Of a stretch of 38,867 nt of DNA, positions 17,120-25,899 are shown in pieces. The notes beneath the pieces were generated by a model that saw only the letters and a program-made list of their open reading frames with translations, had not been told where the DNA came from and did no database searches. The position numbers and the translations under genes are program-made. The number at the start of each line of letters is the position of its first letter. Positions within the stretch are counted from its first letter, which is position 1. Source of the stretch: JACQSR01 sp042577505 (GTDB lineage Archaea > Nanobdellota > Nanobdellia > Woesearchaeales > JACQSR01); contig JBHPEA010000011.1 of assembly GCA_042577505.1 (NCBI GenBank), positions 1-38,867 of the forward strand. The letters are read 5' to 3'.

Positions 17120-18883
17120 ATGAATCGCGTGTTAGCAAAAAAGGTGTTTTGGATAGGATTAGTTCTAGTTCTATTAATGCCATTTACTTATGCAGCGAAT
17201 GGAACTCCAGGCACAGGCGGTATCTTTGAGACAATCCACAATACTCTCGGTTGGATTCCTGACAAACTTACTGGTGACTGGCAAGATGAAGGTTTCTTCC
17301 TGGCAAGATTTATGATTTTTCTCTTAGTTTTCTCAATTCTTTTCTATTTATCTGCACCAATATTCAAAGAATCAAAAGGCGTCCGAATTGCAGTACCTAT
17401 GATCATTTCTATCATGAGTGTCGTCTTGATTCCAAAAGAAGTACTCCAGAACATCTTCCAGACTTATAGTTTATTTGTAATGATCGCTTTATGGATAATC
17501 CCTATCGCCGGAGCGGTATTTATTAATTATAAATTAAAAGATACTTTAGGTGATAATAGAGCATATCATCTCGTCGCACTTCTATTATACGCTTTCGTCG
17601 TTTGGGCAATTTTCCAAATGGATAGCAGCATGTTTGAATCCATAGGATATGCTGAAGCTTTTGGAACAGTTCCAGTTATAACATACGAAATCCGAAATTA
17701 CCTATCCCTTGTATCTGCCGTCGTATATTTCTTAATATTATATCACATGTTCCATTTAATTTCAGGAGGAGCAGAAAGTGGATTTAAGATGACTGGTGAA
17801 GGATCAGCTACAAGATGGGCAAGCTTCAAGAATATTTTAGGTTCGGGTCCTAGAATCGATAGAGGTGTTGGTCTTTCATGGAATAAAAAACATATGGAAG
17901 AAAGAAAAATTAAAAATAGAGAAAAGGCCGATTTTCTACACCAAAAAAAATTGGACAAAATAAGGAGAGAAAAAGAAAAAATCCAAGCAGAAGCTGCAAA
18001 AACTGCAGCTGAAGGTGAAAGTCTTCATGATAAAAAACAAAAAGAAATTGAACTGGCGAAGTTAGAACAAGAAGAAAAAGATTTAGAGAAAGAATCAGAA
18101 GCCACAGGAGATACAGAAGAGGCTAAACAAGAAACTGAAGAAACAAGAGCAATTGATGAAGAAAGAAGGAGGGCACATGAGGATACAGAAGAAGCTGAAA
18201 GGGTTGGGGAAGAAACAAAGGAAGAAGCTAAAGATGTAGAGGAGGAAATTAAATCAATAATTGAAACTGTAAGAACCACAGAAGAAGCTCTAAAAATTCT
18301 AACTCAAATGAAACCAATCATTGTAAATATTGGTCAAACCATGAATGAGTATGACTCCAATAGGGATGAGCATCTTAAGGTGTATATAGAAGAAAGACTT
18401 AAGGAAGTTGAAACCACTGATACCAATGCTATCTTATCATATTATAAGAGAGTTAAAGTGCACCTCGCTGTTGTTAATGAAATGAAAACCAAAATCGCAG
18501 CTGTTCAAGCTTCTATTAGTGGGAGAATAGCTCGATTTAGAAATAGAAAGATTCTTGCAATTAATGACAAAATTGATAAACTACAAAAAGAAACTATGAA
18601 AGAATCTGGCAGAATAAATAAGGCAATTACCGATGCTAATAATCACTTTTTAAGCATTATCTCACAGCTCCATAATCTACATAACAATTGGGATACAACT
18701 AAAGACGATTTGGCCCGACCAACCTACCCTGCATGTTATCCCAACCTTAACACCCTTGTTGATTCTTTAGATGAATTAATCAATATGTTTAATTGGTTAA
18801 TAAAATTTGAAAAGGAATTATACAGACAAGAAAAATGGATTGTGGAAATTGTTTTAGAACAAGAGAGGGAAATTTATAAATAA
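17120..18883 (+). CDS. Polytopic membrane protein with long cytoplasmic coiled-coil tail
   Basis: 587 aa. Signal peptide or first helix at 1-25 (WIGLVLVLLMPFTYA), then TM helices at about 58-80, 88-105, 115-140, 152-168 and 195-215. After LISGGAESG the rest is soluble. About 255-400 is a very charged E/K/A-rich coiled coil, and 400-587 is a mixed helical region with no enzyme motif. The membrane half is paralogous to the next gene: both have FxLxRFxxFLLVFSILxY, IFKxxK, a hydrophobic helix pair, and end with ISGG. First gene of an operon of four, spaced 1, 5 and -1 nt. Unknown function; the architecture suggests a membrane scaffold with a coiled-coil reach into the cytoplasm. Confidence 0.7.
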   Translation: MNRVLAKKVFWIGLVLVLLMPFTYAANGTPGTGGIFETIHNTLGWIPDKLTGDWQDEGFFLARFMIFLLVFSILFYLSAPIFKESKGVRIAVPMIISIMSVVLIPKEVLQNIFQTYSLFVMIALWIIPIAGAVFINYKLKDTLGDNRAYHLVALLLYAFVVWAIFQMDSSMFESIGYAEAFGTVPVITYEIRNYLSLVSAVVYFLILYHMFHLISGGAESGFKMTGEGSATRWASFKNILGSGPRIDRGVGLSWNKKHMEERKIKNREKADFLHQKKLDKIRREKEKIQAEAAKTAAEGESLHDKKQKEIELAKLEQEEKDLEKESEATGDTEEAKQETEETRAIDEERRRAHEDTEEAERVGEETKEEAKDVEEEIKSIIETVRTTEEALKILTQMKPIIVNIGQTMNEYDSNRDEHLKVYIEERLKEVETTDTNAILSYYKRVKVHLAVVNEMKTKIAAVQASISGRIARFRNRKILAINDKIDKLQKETMKESGRINKAITDANNHFLSIISQLHNLHNNWDTTKDDLARPTYPACYPNLNTLVDSLDELINMFNWLIKFEKELYRQEKWIVEIVLEQEREIYK

Positions 18884-18884
18884 A

Positions 18885-20057
18885 ATGAAAAAAACAATTC
18901 CAATACTAGCATTGTTGTTATCATTACCTAATGTAGCAGCATCTGCAGTTTCAGACTTTGGGAATACATTATATAATGTGTTTAATCCAATTTTTGGGCT
19001 GTTTGATATCGGACAATACGGTGGTTTCTATCTTAGATTCATTGTATTCCTTTTAGTTTTCTCTATATTATATTACGCATTAGGTCTATCAATATTCAAA
19101 GACGGTAAAAATAACAGACTCAGAATCTTTATTGCTTTAGTTATCGCAATAATTGGTGGAATTGGTATCCCTACAAGAATTTTAGAACAGATTGCTTTCT
19201 CATACAATATAACTGTTGTTTTCTTCCTAATTGCATTACCAATCTTTGCAATTGGAATGTTAATGACAAAGGCATTTGATGATCCAACAAGAATCAACTA
19301 TGTCATCAAAGGTGTTTTGTTTGTACTTCTAGCATGGTTGATTGGAAATGTTGCGAAAATCCCACTTGACACATTAGGAAATCTAAACATCTTAGAATTA
19401 ACAAGCTGGCTTGGATTTGCTCAATCTTTGTGTATAATATTAGCAATTTGGAATTTCTTTTTTGCAATAATCTCTGGCGGAGAACACAAAGAGTTACTAA
19501 AGCCACATTCCGCATCAGGATTCTGGCCTTGGTTTACTAAAAAACCAGAAGCAAAGAAGCCTGCAGCCCAACCTAACAAGCCTTCAGAACCCAGCAAACC
19601 GCCCGCCGAAGAAAAAAGAGAACAACTCGAAATTGAAAAGAACTTGGGTAAATTTGAAGTAGAGATCATCGCTGGAACAAGAAGGATTGCTGGAGTCCCA
19701 GTAGTTGCAACTCACGATCCAGATAGCGCAAAAAAGACCTATGAAGAAATTATTGAATTTACTACTAAAGAAATTGTTGAAAGTCATAAAAAAGTATGCA
19801 AAGATGGAAAATATGGAAATGTATCAGCCCATGCAAAGTCAGGTATGCTTCAACTTTATCAGGAATTTGGAAAACATTTTCCGGGTGCAATCACTGGGCT
19901 CAATATGCACGCCAGTGAGACTGAATTTAAATCAACCCACAAACTAGTAGGTGAACTTCAAAAACTGGCGGCAATAGCAAATGGCGACGATCAACATGGG
20001 GTATTGTTCCTCATAAGCCAAATAAAAGAAGGGCTTTCTAAAGTCAAAACAGAATAA
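18885..20057 (+). CDS. Paralogous polytopic membrane protein with Pro-rich linker and helical tail
   Basis: 390 aa, 1 nt after the previous stop. Signal peptide 1-20 (TIPILALLLSLPNVAASA), TM helices about 49-68, 77-100, 106-125, 134-152 and 172-192, with the signature LRFIVFLLVFSILYYALG shared with the upstream gene. After IISGGEHKELL comes a linker rich in Lys, Pro and Ala (about 220-245) and a soluble C-terminal domain of about 140 aa, predicted helical, containing HDPDSAKKTYEEIIEF. The membrane half is conserved between the two genes while the tails differ completely, which suggests a common membrane platform presenting different cytoplasmic domains. Confidence 0.7.
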   Translation: MKKTIPILALLLSLPNVAASAVSDFGNTLYNVFNPIFGLFDIGQYGGFYLRFIVFLLVFSILYYALGLSIFKDGKNNRLRIFIALVIAIIGGIGIPTRILEQIAFSYNITVVFFLIALPIFAIGMLMTKAFDDPTRINYVIKGVLFVLLAWLIGNVAKIPLDTLGNLNILELTSWLGFAQSLCIILAIWNFFFAIISGGEHKELLKPHSASGFWPWFTKKPEAKKPAAQPNKPSEPSKPPAEEKREQLEIEKNLGKFEVEIIAGTRRIAGVPVVATHDPDSAKKTYEEIIEFTTKEIVESHKKVCKDGKYGNVSAHAKSGMLQLYQEFGKHFPGAITGLNMHASETEFKSTHKLVGELQKLAAIANGDDQHGVLFLISQIKEGLSKVKTE

Positions 20058-20062
20058 TAACA

Positions 20063-20596
20063 ATGGCAACTATAAAAACAATCAGAACACTACCCGAGGC
20101 CGCTGCTTATTATACAAGGTCTACGGACACTGCTGCTAGATCATCTTTTCGTTCATTCCACTCTAAAGTTGATGATATGGCTGCTAATGATATTCAATTA
20201 CTTAATGATCTTTCAATGAGCACCTCATTATCAGCAAAGGTTGAATTCGAGACACTGGTGTTATTTCAAAAACATGCATCGAGCTTAGGTGCAGAAGCAA
20301 AAAACGCGATTCAAAACGGTGATCTAAAAAAAGCCGGAAGATTAATTGGAGATATTTCAAAACTTGCAAGTTTAGCACATACTGTGCATGAAGAAAAAAA
20401 GAAAGATGCAAGAAAATGTCGAGAAATTGCTAGAGTAGCGGATATATCAAGAAAACAAATTGAAAGACTTGCAGAAGGAATGAAAGATTCAATCTCAGAT
20501 ATAATTAACAAAATCAAGAAAGAACAAGAAATGAAAATTAAAGAACTTCAAAAAGCTCAACATGAAGCACAGAAGAAGTTAAAGGAGGCAGCATAA
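20063..20596 (+). CDS. Soluble alpha-helical protein of membrane operon
   Basis: 177 aa, with no signal peptide or TM helix. Almost entirely helical: an N-terminal part with many Ser/Ala, then DMAANDIQLLNDLSM, and a long amphipathic helix with a highly charged end (KKEQEMKIKELQKAQHEAQKK). The length and helix pattern superficially recall ESCRT-III/PspA-like proteins, but no defining motif is visible, so I leave it unassigned. It lies 5 nt after the membrane gene, and its TAA stop overlaps the ATG of the PAC2 gene by one base, so it belongs to the same transcript. Confidence 0.6.
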   Translation: MATIKTIRTLPEAAAYYTRSTDTAARSSFRSFHSKVDDMAANDIQLLNDLSMSTSLSAKVEFETLVLFQKHASSLGAEAKNAIQNGDLKKAGRLIGDISKLASLAHTVHEEKKKDARKCREIARVADISRKQIERLAEGMKDSISDIINKIKKEQEMKIKELQKAQHEAQKKLKEAA

Positions 20597-21312
20597 TGGA
20601 AATCAAACTTTGGAAAAAACCAAAAAGTCCAACAATAATAGAGGGTTTCCCTGGATTTGGATTAGTAGGGACAATAGCTTCTGAATTCTTAATTGACCAC
20701 TTAGAAACAGAAATGATTGGAAAGGTCACTATTGAAGATTTTCCACCCATGATAGCAATACACGACAAAAAAGTAGTTGAACCCATGGGAATTTTTTACA
20801 ATAAAAAATACAATTTAGTTATAGTACATGCTATAACAGCATCAAATGGATTAGAATGGAAATTATCAAACAAAATTTTTGACTTAGCTAATTCACTCAA
20901 TGCAAAAGAGATTGTATGCCTAGAAGGTGTGGGTTCTGCACAACCTGATGCAAAACCGACAAACAAAACATTCTTCCATGCAACAAAAGATTCTAATTCA
21001 AAAAAACTAGTAAACCTAAAAGTTAATCAATTAAAAGAAGGGATTATAATGGGAGTTACAGGAGCAATGTTAGTAAATGCAGAAAAAACACCAGTAACTG
21101 CACTATTCTCAGAAACTGCATCAAACCTTCCAGACTCTAAAGCTGCAGCTAATATAATAGCTACATTGGATAAATACTTGGGATTAAAAGTAGATCCAAA
21201 ACCACTCTTACAAAAAGCCGCAGATGTTGAATCCAAACTAAAAGACCTTTTCTCTAAGAGTCAAGAAGCGTCTGAGATTGCAGAAAAGAAAAAGTTATCT
21301 TATGTTGGATAA
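20596..21312 (+). CDS. PAC2-family protein (PbaA/PbaB-like proteasome assembly chaperone)
   Basis: 238 aa. The N-terminal signature PTIIEGFPGFGLVGTIASEFLI is characteristic of the PAC2 family (COG2047). It is followed by the core with EDFPPMIAIHDKKVVEPMGIFY, IVCLEGVGS and GVTGAMLVNAEKTPVTALFSE, and a helical C-terminus. Archaeal PbaA/PbaB resemble eukaryotic proteasome assembly chaperones PAC1/2, although PbaA is not a simple 20S chaperone in all species, so the precise role is open. It is the last gene of the operon with the two coiled-coil membrane proteins, starting within the previous stop codon. Confidence 0.85.
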   Translation: MEIKLWKKPKSPTIIEGFPGFGLVGTIASEFLIDHLETEMIGKVTIEDFPPMIAIHDKKVVEPMGIFYNKKYNLVIVHAITASNGLEWKLSNKIFDLANSLNAKEIVCLEGVGSAQPDAKPTNKTFFHATKDSNSKKLVNLKVNQLKEGIIMGVTGAMLVNAEKTPVTALFSETASNLPDSKAAANIIATLDKYLGLKVDPKPLLQKAADVESKLKDLFSKSQEASEIAEKKKLSYVG

Positions 21313-21376
21313 ACTTTTATTTTTTTCTTTTCATTCTACCTAAAACCTTTTTAAGAAGAAAAGAACCCATTCTGCT

Positions 21377-22426
21377 ATGAAACAAGTAGCAATTTACGCT
21401 CCTGCAACCATTGCAAACGTAGGACCTGGATATGATATATTTGGTCTAGCATTAAATTCCCCTGGTGATATTGTTGTTGCAAGATTAACAGATGCCTATA
21501 AAGGAGTTAGATTAACACAGATTATAGGTAATGATAAATTGCCAAAAGGTCCAACAAATGTCGTACAGGCAGTTGGACAAAAAATCTTAGAATATTCTGG
21601 ACAAAATGTTGGTATAGAATTAATATTATACAAAAATATGAAAATTGGCACTGGAATGGGAAGCAGTGCATCAAGTTCTGTTGCCGCTGCAGTTGCTGTT
21701 AATGAAATTCTTGGAAGCCCATTTAAACGTTCTGACCAACGAATGCTGGATGCTGTTGTACACGGTGAAGCCATTGCAACAAAAGGCTCCGGTCACCCAG
21801 ATAATGTTTTACCTTCATTATTAGGCGGATTTCAATTCATTTATGATGGAAAAAATTATGCACATACTAGATTTGAAGGTGGAAAAAATCTTTACTTTGT
21901 TGTTGTTTCTCCAGATATTGTAGTCGAAACAGGTCCTGCAAGGGAAGCCTTAAAGAAAGCACCCTACCACCTTGATGGAGTTGTTCAAACTTCACAGGAA
22001 GTAATAACTCACTATCTCAGCACAGGAAAAATCGATATTGATTCTAGAGATTTAGGTAAATTAGTAAAGAAAAATGGTTCCGAACAAATAGTACATGATT
22101 ATTTATTAGGGGGAATAGAAGTAGTTAGTGGTATACGGGATGAAGATCTTAAGAGATTGGAAAGGGGTGTTATGATGGATGGTATAGTAACACCTGTCAG
22201 AGCTGACTTTATTGATCATTATTATGATGTCCGTGACGCTATTTTTGCTGCTGGAGCAAAATGCTTTTCAATTTCTGGATCTGGACCATCTGTTTTCTCA
22301 GTTACTGATAATGAAGAAGAAGCACATATATTAGGAGATGCAGGAAGACAGAAATTTGAAGATAACAAAATCAAAGCTCAAGTACATGTATCTCAAATAA
22401 ATAACCAAGGTGCTAGAGAAGTTTAA
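21377..22426 (+). CDS. thrB: Homoserine kinase (GHMP kinase family)
   Basis: 349 aa. Transfers phosphate from ATP to L-homoserine in threonine synthesis. Motif 1 APATIANVGPGYDIFGLAL (8-26) is the homoserine-kinase form of the GHMP N-terminal motif; the ATP loop GTGMGSSASSS is at 91-101; motif 3 ISGSGPSVFSV is near the C-terminus. It is somewhat longer than the usual 300-320 aa. No other threonine genes are nearby, so a related GHMP substrate cannot be excluded. A TTTTTAAGA box lies about 25 nt upstream, implying a leaderless message. Confidence 0.85.
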   Translation: MKQVAIYAPATIANVGPGYDIFGLALNSPGDIVVARLTDAYKGVRLTQIIGNDKLPKGPTNVVQAVGQKILEYSGQNVGIELILYKNMKIGTGMGSSASSSVAAAVAVNEILGSPFKRSDQRMLDAVVHGEAIATKGSGHPDNVLPSLLGGFQFIYDGKNYAHTRFEGGKNLYFVVVSPDIVVETGPAREALKKAPYHLDGVVQTSQEVITHYLSTGKIDIDSRDLGKLVKKNGSEQIVHDYLLGGIEVVSGIRDEDLKRLERGVMMDGIVTPVRADFIDHYYDVRDAIFAAGAKCFSISGSGPSVFSVTDNEEEAHILGDAGRQKFEDNKIKAQVHVSQINNQGAREV

Positions 22427-22482
22427 TTTTTCTAAAAAGTTTTATATACTCCCAACTTAGTTTAAACACTGAAAAAAAGAGG

Positions 22483-24891
22483 ATGGACAAAAACAGAAGA
22501 TTTATACTGTGGTTTGATGAGCTTACAATAGATGACGTTCCATTAGTTGGAGGAAAAAATGCTTCTTTGGGAGAGATGTACTCCAATCTAAATGAAAAGG
22601 GAGTCAACATACCTAATGGCTTCACAATAACTTCTACTGCATACAGATATTTTATAGCAAAATCTAACCTAAAACCAAAGATCGCAGAAATTCTAAAAGA
22701 TTTGGACACACATAATGTAACTTCACTAGCAGAAAAAGGAGAAAAAATCAGATATCTAATAACTCATTCAGAATTACCTGATGAATTAAAAATCTCAATA
22801 AAAAAGGCCTACAAAAAACTCTGCAGCCAATACGGCCATAACACGGATGTTGCAGTTAGATCATCAGCAACTACAGAAGACTTACCAGATGCATCTTTCG
22901 CAGGGCAGCAAGAAACATTCCTTAACATTAAAGGGGAACACGCTTTAATGGATGCATGTAAAAGATGTTTTGCTTCTTTATTCACAAACAGAGCAATTTC
23001 TTACAGACATGACAAGGGATTCAATCAAACAAAAATCTACCTATCTATTGGAGTCCAAAAGATGGTCAGATCGGACCTATCGTCCTCAGGTGTTATGTTC
23101 TCTATCGATACAGAATCTGGATTTAAAGACGTTGTGTTCATAACATCAATATGGGGTTTAGGAGAAAACATTGTACAAGGTGCTGTAAATCCAGACGAAT
23201 ACTACGTTTTCAAACCTACATTAAAGAAAAATAAGCATGCAATCTTATCAAAAAGAATCGGTGAAAAGAAAATTAAGATGGTTTATGCTCACGATGCATC
23301 TAAAACAACAAAAAATATTCCAACACCAAAAGCTCAAAGAGAATCTTTTGTATTAAACGATGATGAAATCTTAACTTTGGCCAAATGGGCCGTCATTATT
23401 GAAGAACATTATTCTAAGAAAGCAAAAAAATTCAAACCAATGGATATGGAATGGGCAAAAGACGGAAAATCAAACAAATTATACATTGTACAAGCTAGAC
23501 CAGAAACTGTCCAAAGTCAAAAAGACAGATCTGTCTTAGAAGATTACAAACTAAAGAAACGTGGAGAAATCTTAGTAACTGGAAAAAGTGTTGGATCTAA
23601 AATTGGAGCAGGAAAAGCACACATAATCCATAACATCCACGACATTTCAAAGTTCAAGAAAGGAGAAATTCTAGTCACAGATATGACAGATCCCGATTGG
23701 GAACCGATTATGAAATTAGCCGCAGCAATTATTACAAACCGTGGAGGAAGAACATGCCATGCAGCAATCGTAAGCAGAGAACTCGGTGTTCCATGCATTG
23801 TCGGAACCAATCACGCCACGGAAAAAATTAAACCAAATCAACCAGTTACCGCCTCCTGTGCAGAAGGAGAAGAAGGATATATTTACAAAGGAATCTTACC
23901 ATTTGAAATCAAGACAACTAAAGTTGCAAACATAAAAAGACCAAAAACAAAAATTATGATGAATGTTGCAAATCCAGATGATGCATTTAATATTTCATTC
24001 ATTCCAAACGACGGGGTTGGATTGGCAAGAGAAGAGTTCATAATCAACGATTATGTAAAAATTCACCCATTAGCATTAATCAACTACAATAAAATCAAAG
24101 ATAAAGCTGTAAAACAAAAGATTGACAAAAGAACAATCGGATACAAAGACAAAGTCCAATTTTTTATAGATAAACTTTCAGCAGGAATTGCAATCTTAGG
24201 GGCCGCATTCTACCCTAACGATGTAATAGTTAGATTCTCTGACTTCAAATCAAACGAGTACGCGAACTTAATTGGCGGAAAAGAATACGAACCAAAAGAA
24301 GAGAACCCCATGATCGGATGGAGGGGTGCATCTAGATATTATTCACCTCAATACGAACCAGCATTTGGTCTGGAATGCAAAGCAATCAAGAAAGTAAGGG
24401 AAGAAATTGGATTAACCAACGTAAAAGTGATGGTTCCTTTCTGTAGAACCCCTGAAGAAGGAATAGCCGTACAAAAAGTTATGAAAAAATATGGATTACA
24501 AAGAGGGAAGAAAGGCTTAGAAGTCTATGTGATGTGTGAAATACCTTCTAACGTTATGCTTGCAGACCAGTTTGCAGATATTTTCGACGGTTTCTCGATA
24601 GGATCTAATGATTTAACACAATTAACCTTAGGATTGGACCGTGACTCTTCATTAGTTTCTCACCTATACGATGAAAGATGCCTAGCTGTAAAAAAACTAA
24701 TTGGATTAGTAATCACTAGAGCAAAGAAAAGAAAAAAGAAGATTGGAATTTGCGGCCAGGGCCCAAGCGACTTTCCCGAATTTGCAGACTTCTTAGTTAG
24801 GTTAGGTATTGACTCAATTTCACTTAATCCAGACACTGTCGTAAAGACAACATTAAGAATCCTAGAAGTTGAAAAGAAACTTAAGAGATAA
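22483..24891 (+). CDS. ppsA: Phosphoenolpyruvate synthase
   Basis: 802 aa, normal length. Converts pyruvate + ATP + H2O to PEP + AMP + Pi, the gluconeogenic entry step and reversible in some archaea. Domains in order: the N-terminal ATP-binding domain (LVGGKNASLGEMYSNL, VAVRSSATTEDLPDASFAGQQETFLN), the swivelling phosphohistidine domain with GGRTCHAAIVSRELGVPCIVG (His about 425), and the C-terminal PEP/pyruvate TIM barrel with FDGFSIGSNDLTQLTLGLDRD and IGICGQGPSD (catalytic Cys about 756). The TATA box is TTTTATATA near 22438-22446. The last 11 bp overlap the convergent Trm-G10 gene. Confidence 0.95.
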   Translation: MDKNRRFILWFDELTIDDVPLVGGKNASLGEMYSNLNEKGVNIPNGFTITSTAYRYFIAKSNLKPKIAEILKDLDTHNVTSLAEKGEKIRYLITHSELPDELKISIKKAYKKLCSQYGHNTDVAVRSSATTEDLPDASFAGQQETFLNIKGEHALMDACKRCFASLFTNRAISYRHDKGFNQTKIYLSIGVQKMVRSDLSSSGVMFSIDTESGFKDVVFITSIWGLGENIVQGAVNPDEYYVFKPTLKKNKHAILSKRIGEKKIKMVYAHDASKTTKNIPTPKAQRESFVLNDDEILTLAKWAVIIEEHYSKKAKKFKPMDMEWAKDGKSNKLYIVQARPETVQSQKDRSVLEDYKLKKRGEILVTGKSVGSKIGAGKAHIIHNIHDISKFKKGEILVTDMTDPDWEPIMKLAAAIITNRGGRTCHAAIVSRELGVPCIVGTNHATEKIKPNQPVTASCAEGEEGYIYKGILPFEIKTTKVANIKRPKTKIMMNVANPDDAFNISFIPNDGVGLAREEFIINDYVKIHPLALINYNKIKDKAVKQKIDKRTIGYKDKVQFFIDKLSAGIAILGAAFYPNDVIVRFSDFKSNEYANLIGGKEYEPKEENPMIGWRGASRYYSPQYEPAFGLECKAIKKVREEIGLTNVKVMVPFCRTPEEGIAVQKVMKKYGLQRGKKGLEVYVMCEIPSNVMLADQFADIFDGFSIGSNDLTQLTLGLDRDSSLVSHLYDERCLAVKKLIGLVITRAKKRKKKIGICGQGPSDFPEFADFLVRLGIDSISLNPDTVVKTTLRILEVEKKLKR

Positions 24892-25813
24892 CAACAATCT
24901 TCTTACTTAGACTTTTATGGAGGAAATAATCATACTCACCAAGAATCTTAAACTTATTCCTTTTCAATAAAGATTTATAATTAACAAAATCAGGAAAACC
25001 AACAACAGCCCTCTTCCCTAACTTCTCCCTCAAAACTTGAAGAAATTTATTATAAAAATCTCTATCAACACTCTTTGTATTCTTTCCATATGGAAGATCG
25101 ACTACAACGTAACTAATCTTCCCGAGGTTAAGAGCATCTTCAACATTAACAGAAAAATTCTTCACTTTAAAAAACTTCAAATTCTGTTTAGCTCCCTTAA
25201 CCATAAAAGCTGATATATCCGATCCAACAGCTTTCAATCCCATCAATCCAGCCTCAATCAATATTCCTCCAGTCCCACACATTGGATCAACAACACTTCC
25301 TTTCTTAACACCTAACAAATTAACCATAGCACGAGCCAACTTAGGATGAAGTGTTGTTGGATGGGGGCTGGGACGATTAGGATTTCTTCGCTCATCAAAA
25401 CCATTTATTCTTCCAAGCAACTTTCCACAAAATATTTTACCTTTGAAAGAATAACATTCTATCAACGTTGAAGGATTTTCCAAATCAACTTTTGGTTTTT
25501 TCACCTTATCCCATATATAACTAGCCATTTCCCTCTCAGAAAACTTCAAATCATGAAACCGAAGACAAAAACTCTTAGAATAAATCTTAGACCAATCAAA
25601 TGCAGAAAATTTCCTAAAAAATTCCCTATTACTACAAGTAAAAAGGAGCTGATAATATTTATGTGTAAAAGCAAGTCTAGAAAGTATCTTAACATCATTA
25701 ACATCAGCAATAAGAAAATTCCCAAATGACATTCCTTTTTTACCAACCAAAGAATAGATCTCATCCTTAGCTAACTTCAAATCCTCTCCCGACAAAACAA
25801 ATAATACCTTCAT
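24881..25813 (-). CDS. tRNA (guanine-N2)-methyltransferase, Trm-G10 / Trm11 type
   Basis: 310 aa. Predicted to methylate the N2 of G10 in tRNA. The N-terminal half is THUMP-like. The C-terminal half is a class I methyltransferase: HPTTLHPKLARAMVNLLG, SAM motif VVDPMCGTGGILIEAGLMG, SDISAFMVKGAKQNL, and the catalytic motif at VVDLPYGKNT, where family members usually have DPPYG or NPPYG. Here the second residue is Leu, a mild deviation. It overlaps ppsA tail-to-tail by 11 bp. Confidence 0.85.
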   Translation of the reverse strand: MKVLFVLSGEDLKLAKDEIYSLVGKKGMSFGNFLIADVNDVKILSRLAFTHKYYQLLFTCSNREFFRKFSAFDWSKIYSKSFCLRFHDLKFSEREMASYIWDKVKKPKVDLENPSTLIECYSFKGKIFCGKLLGRINGFDERRNPNRPSPHPTTLHPKLARAMVNLLGVKKGSVVDPMCGTGGILIEAGLMGLKAVGSDISAFMVKGAKQNLKFFKVKNFSVNVEDALNLGKISYVVVDLPYGKNTKSVDRDFYNKFLQVLREKLGKRAVVGFPDFVNYKSLLKRNKFKILGEYDYFLHKSLSKKIVVIS

Positions 25814-25899
25814 AATCCATTAATCATGCATTAGTTATTTAAAATTTATCTAAAGTAATATAAACTAAAATCCTTAAAATTTGGAAAAAGAGGAACTAC

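Noticed and set aside
20063..20596. ESCRT-III/Snf7-like protein
   Set aside because: Helical length is similar but no diagnostic motif is visible and composition alone is weak evidence.
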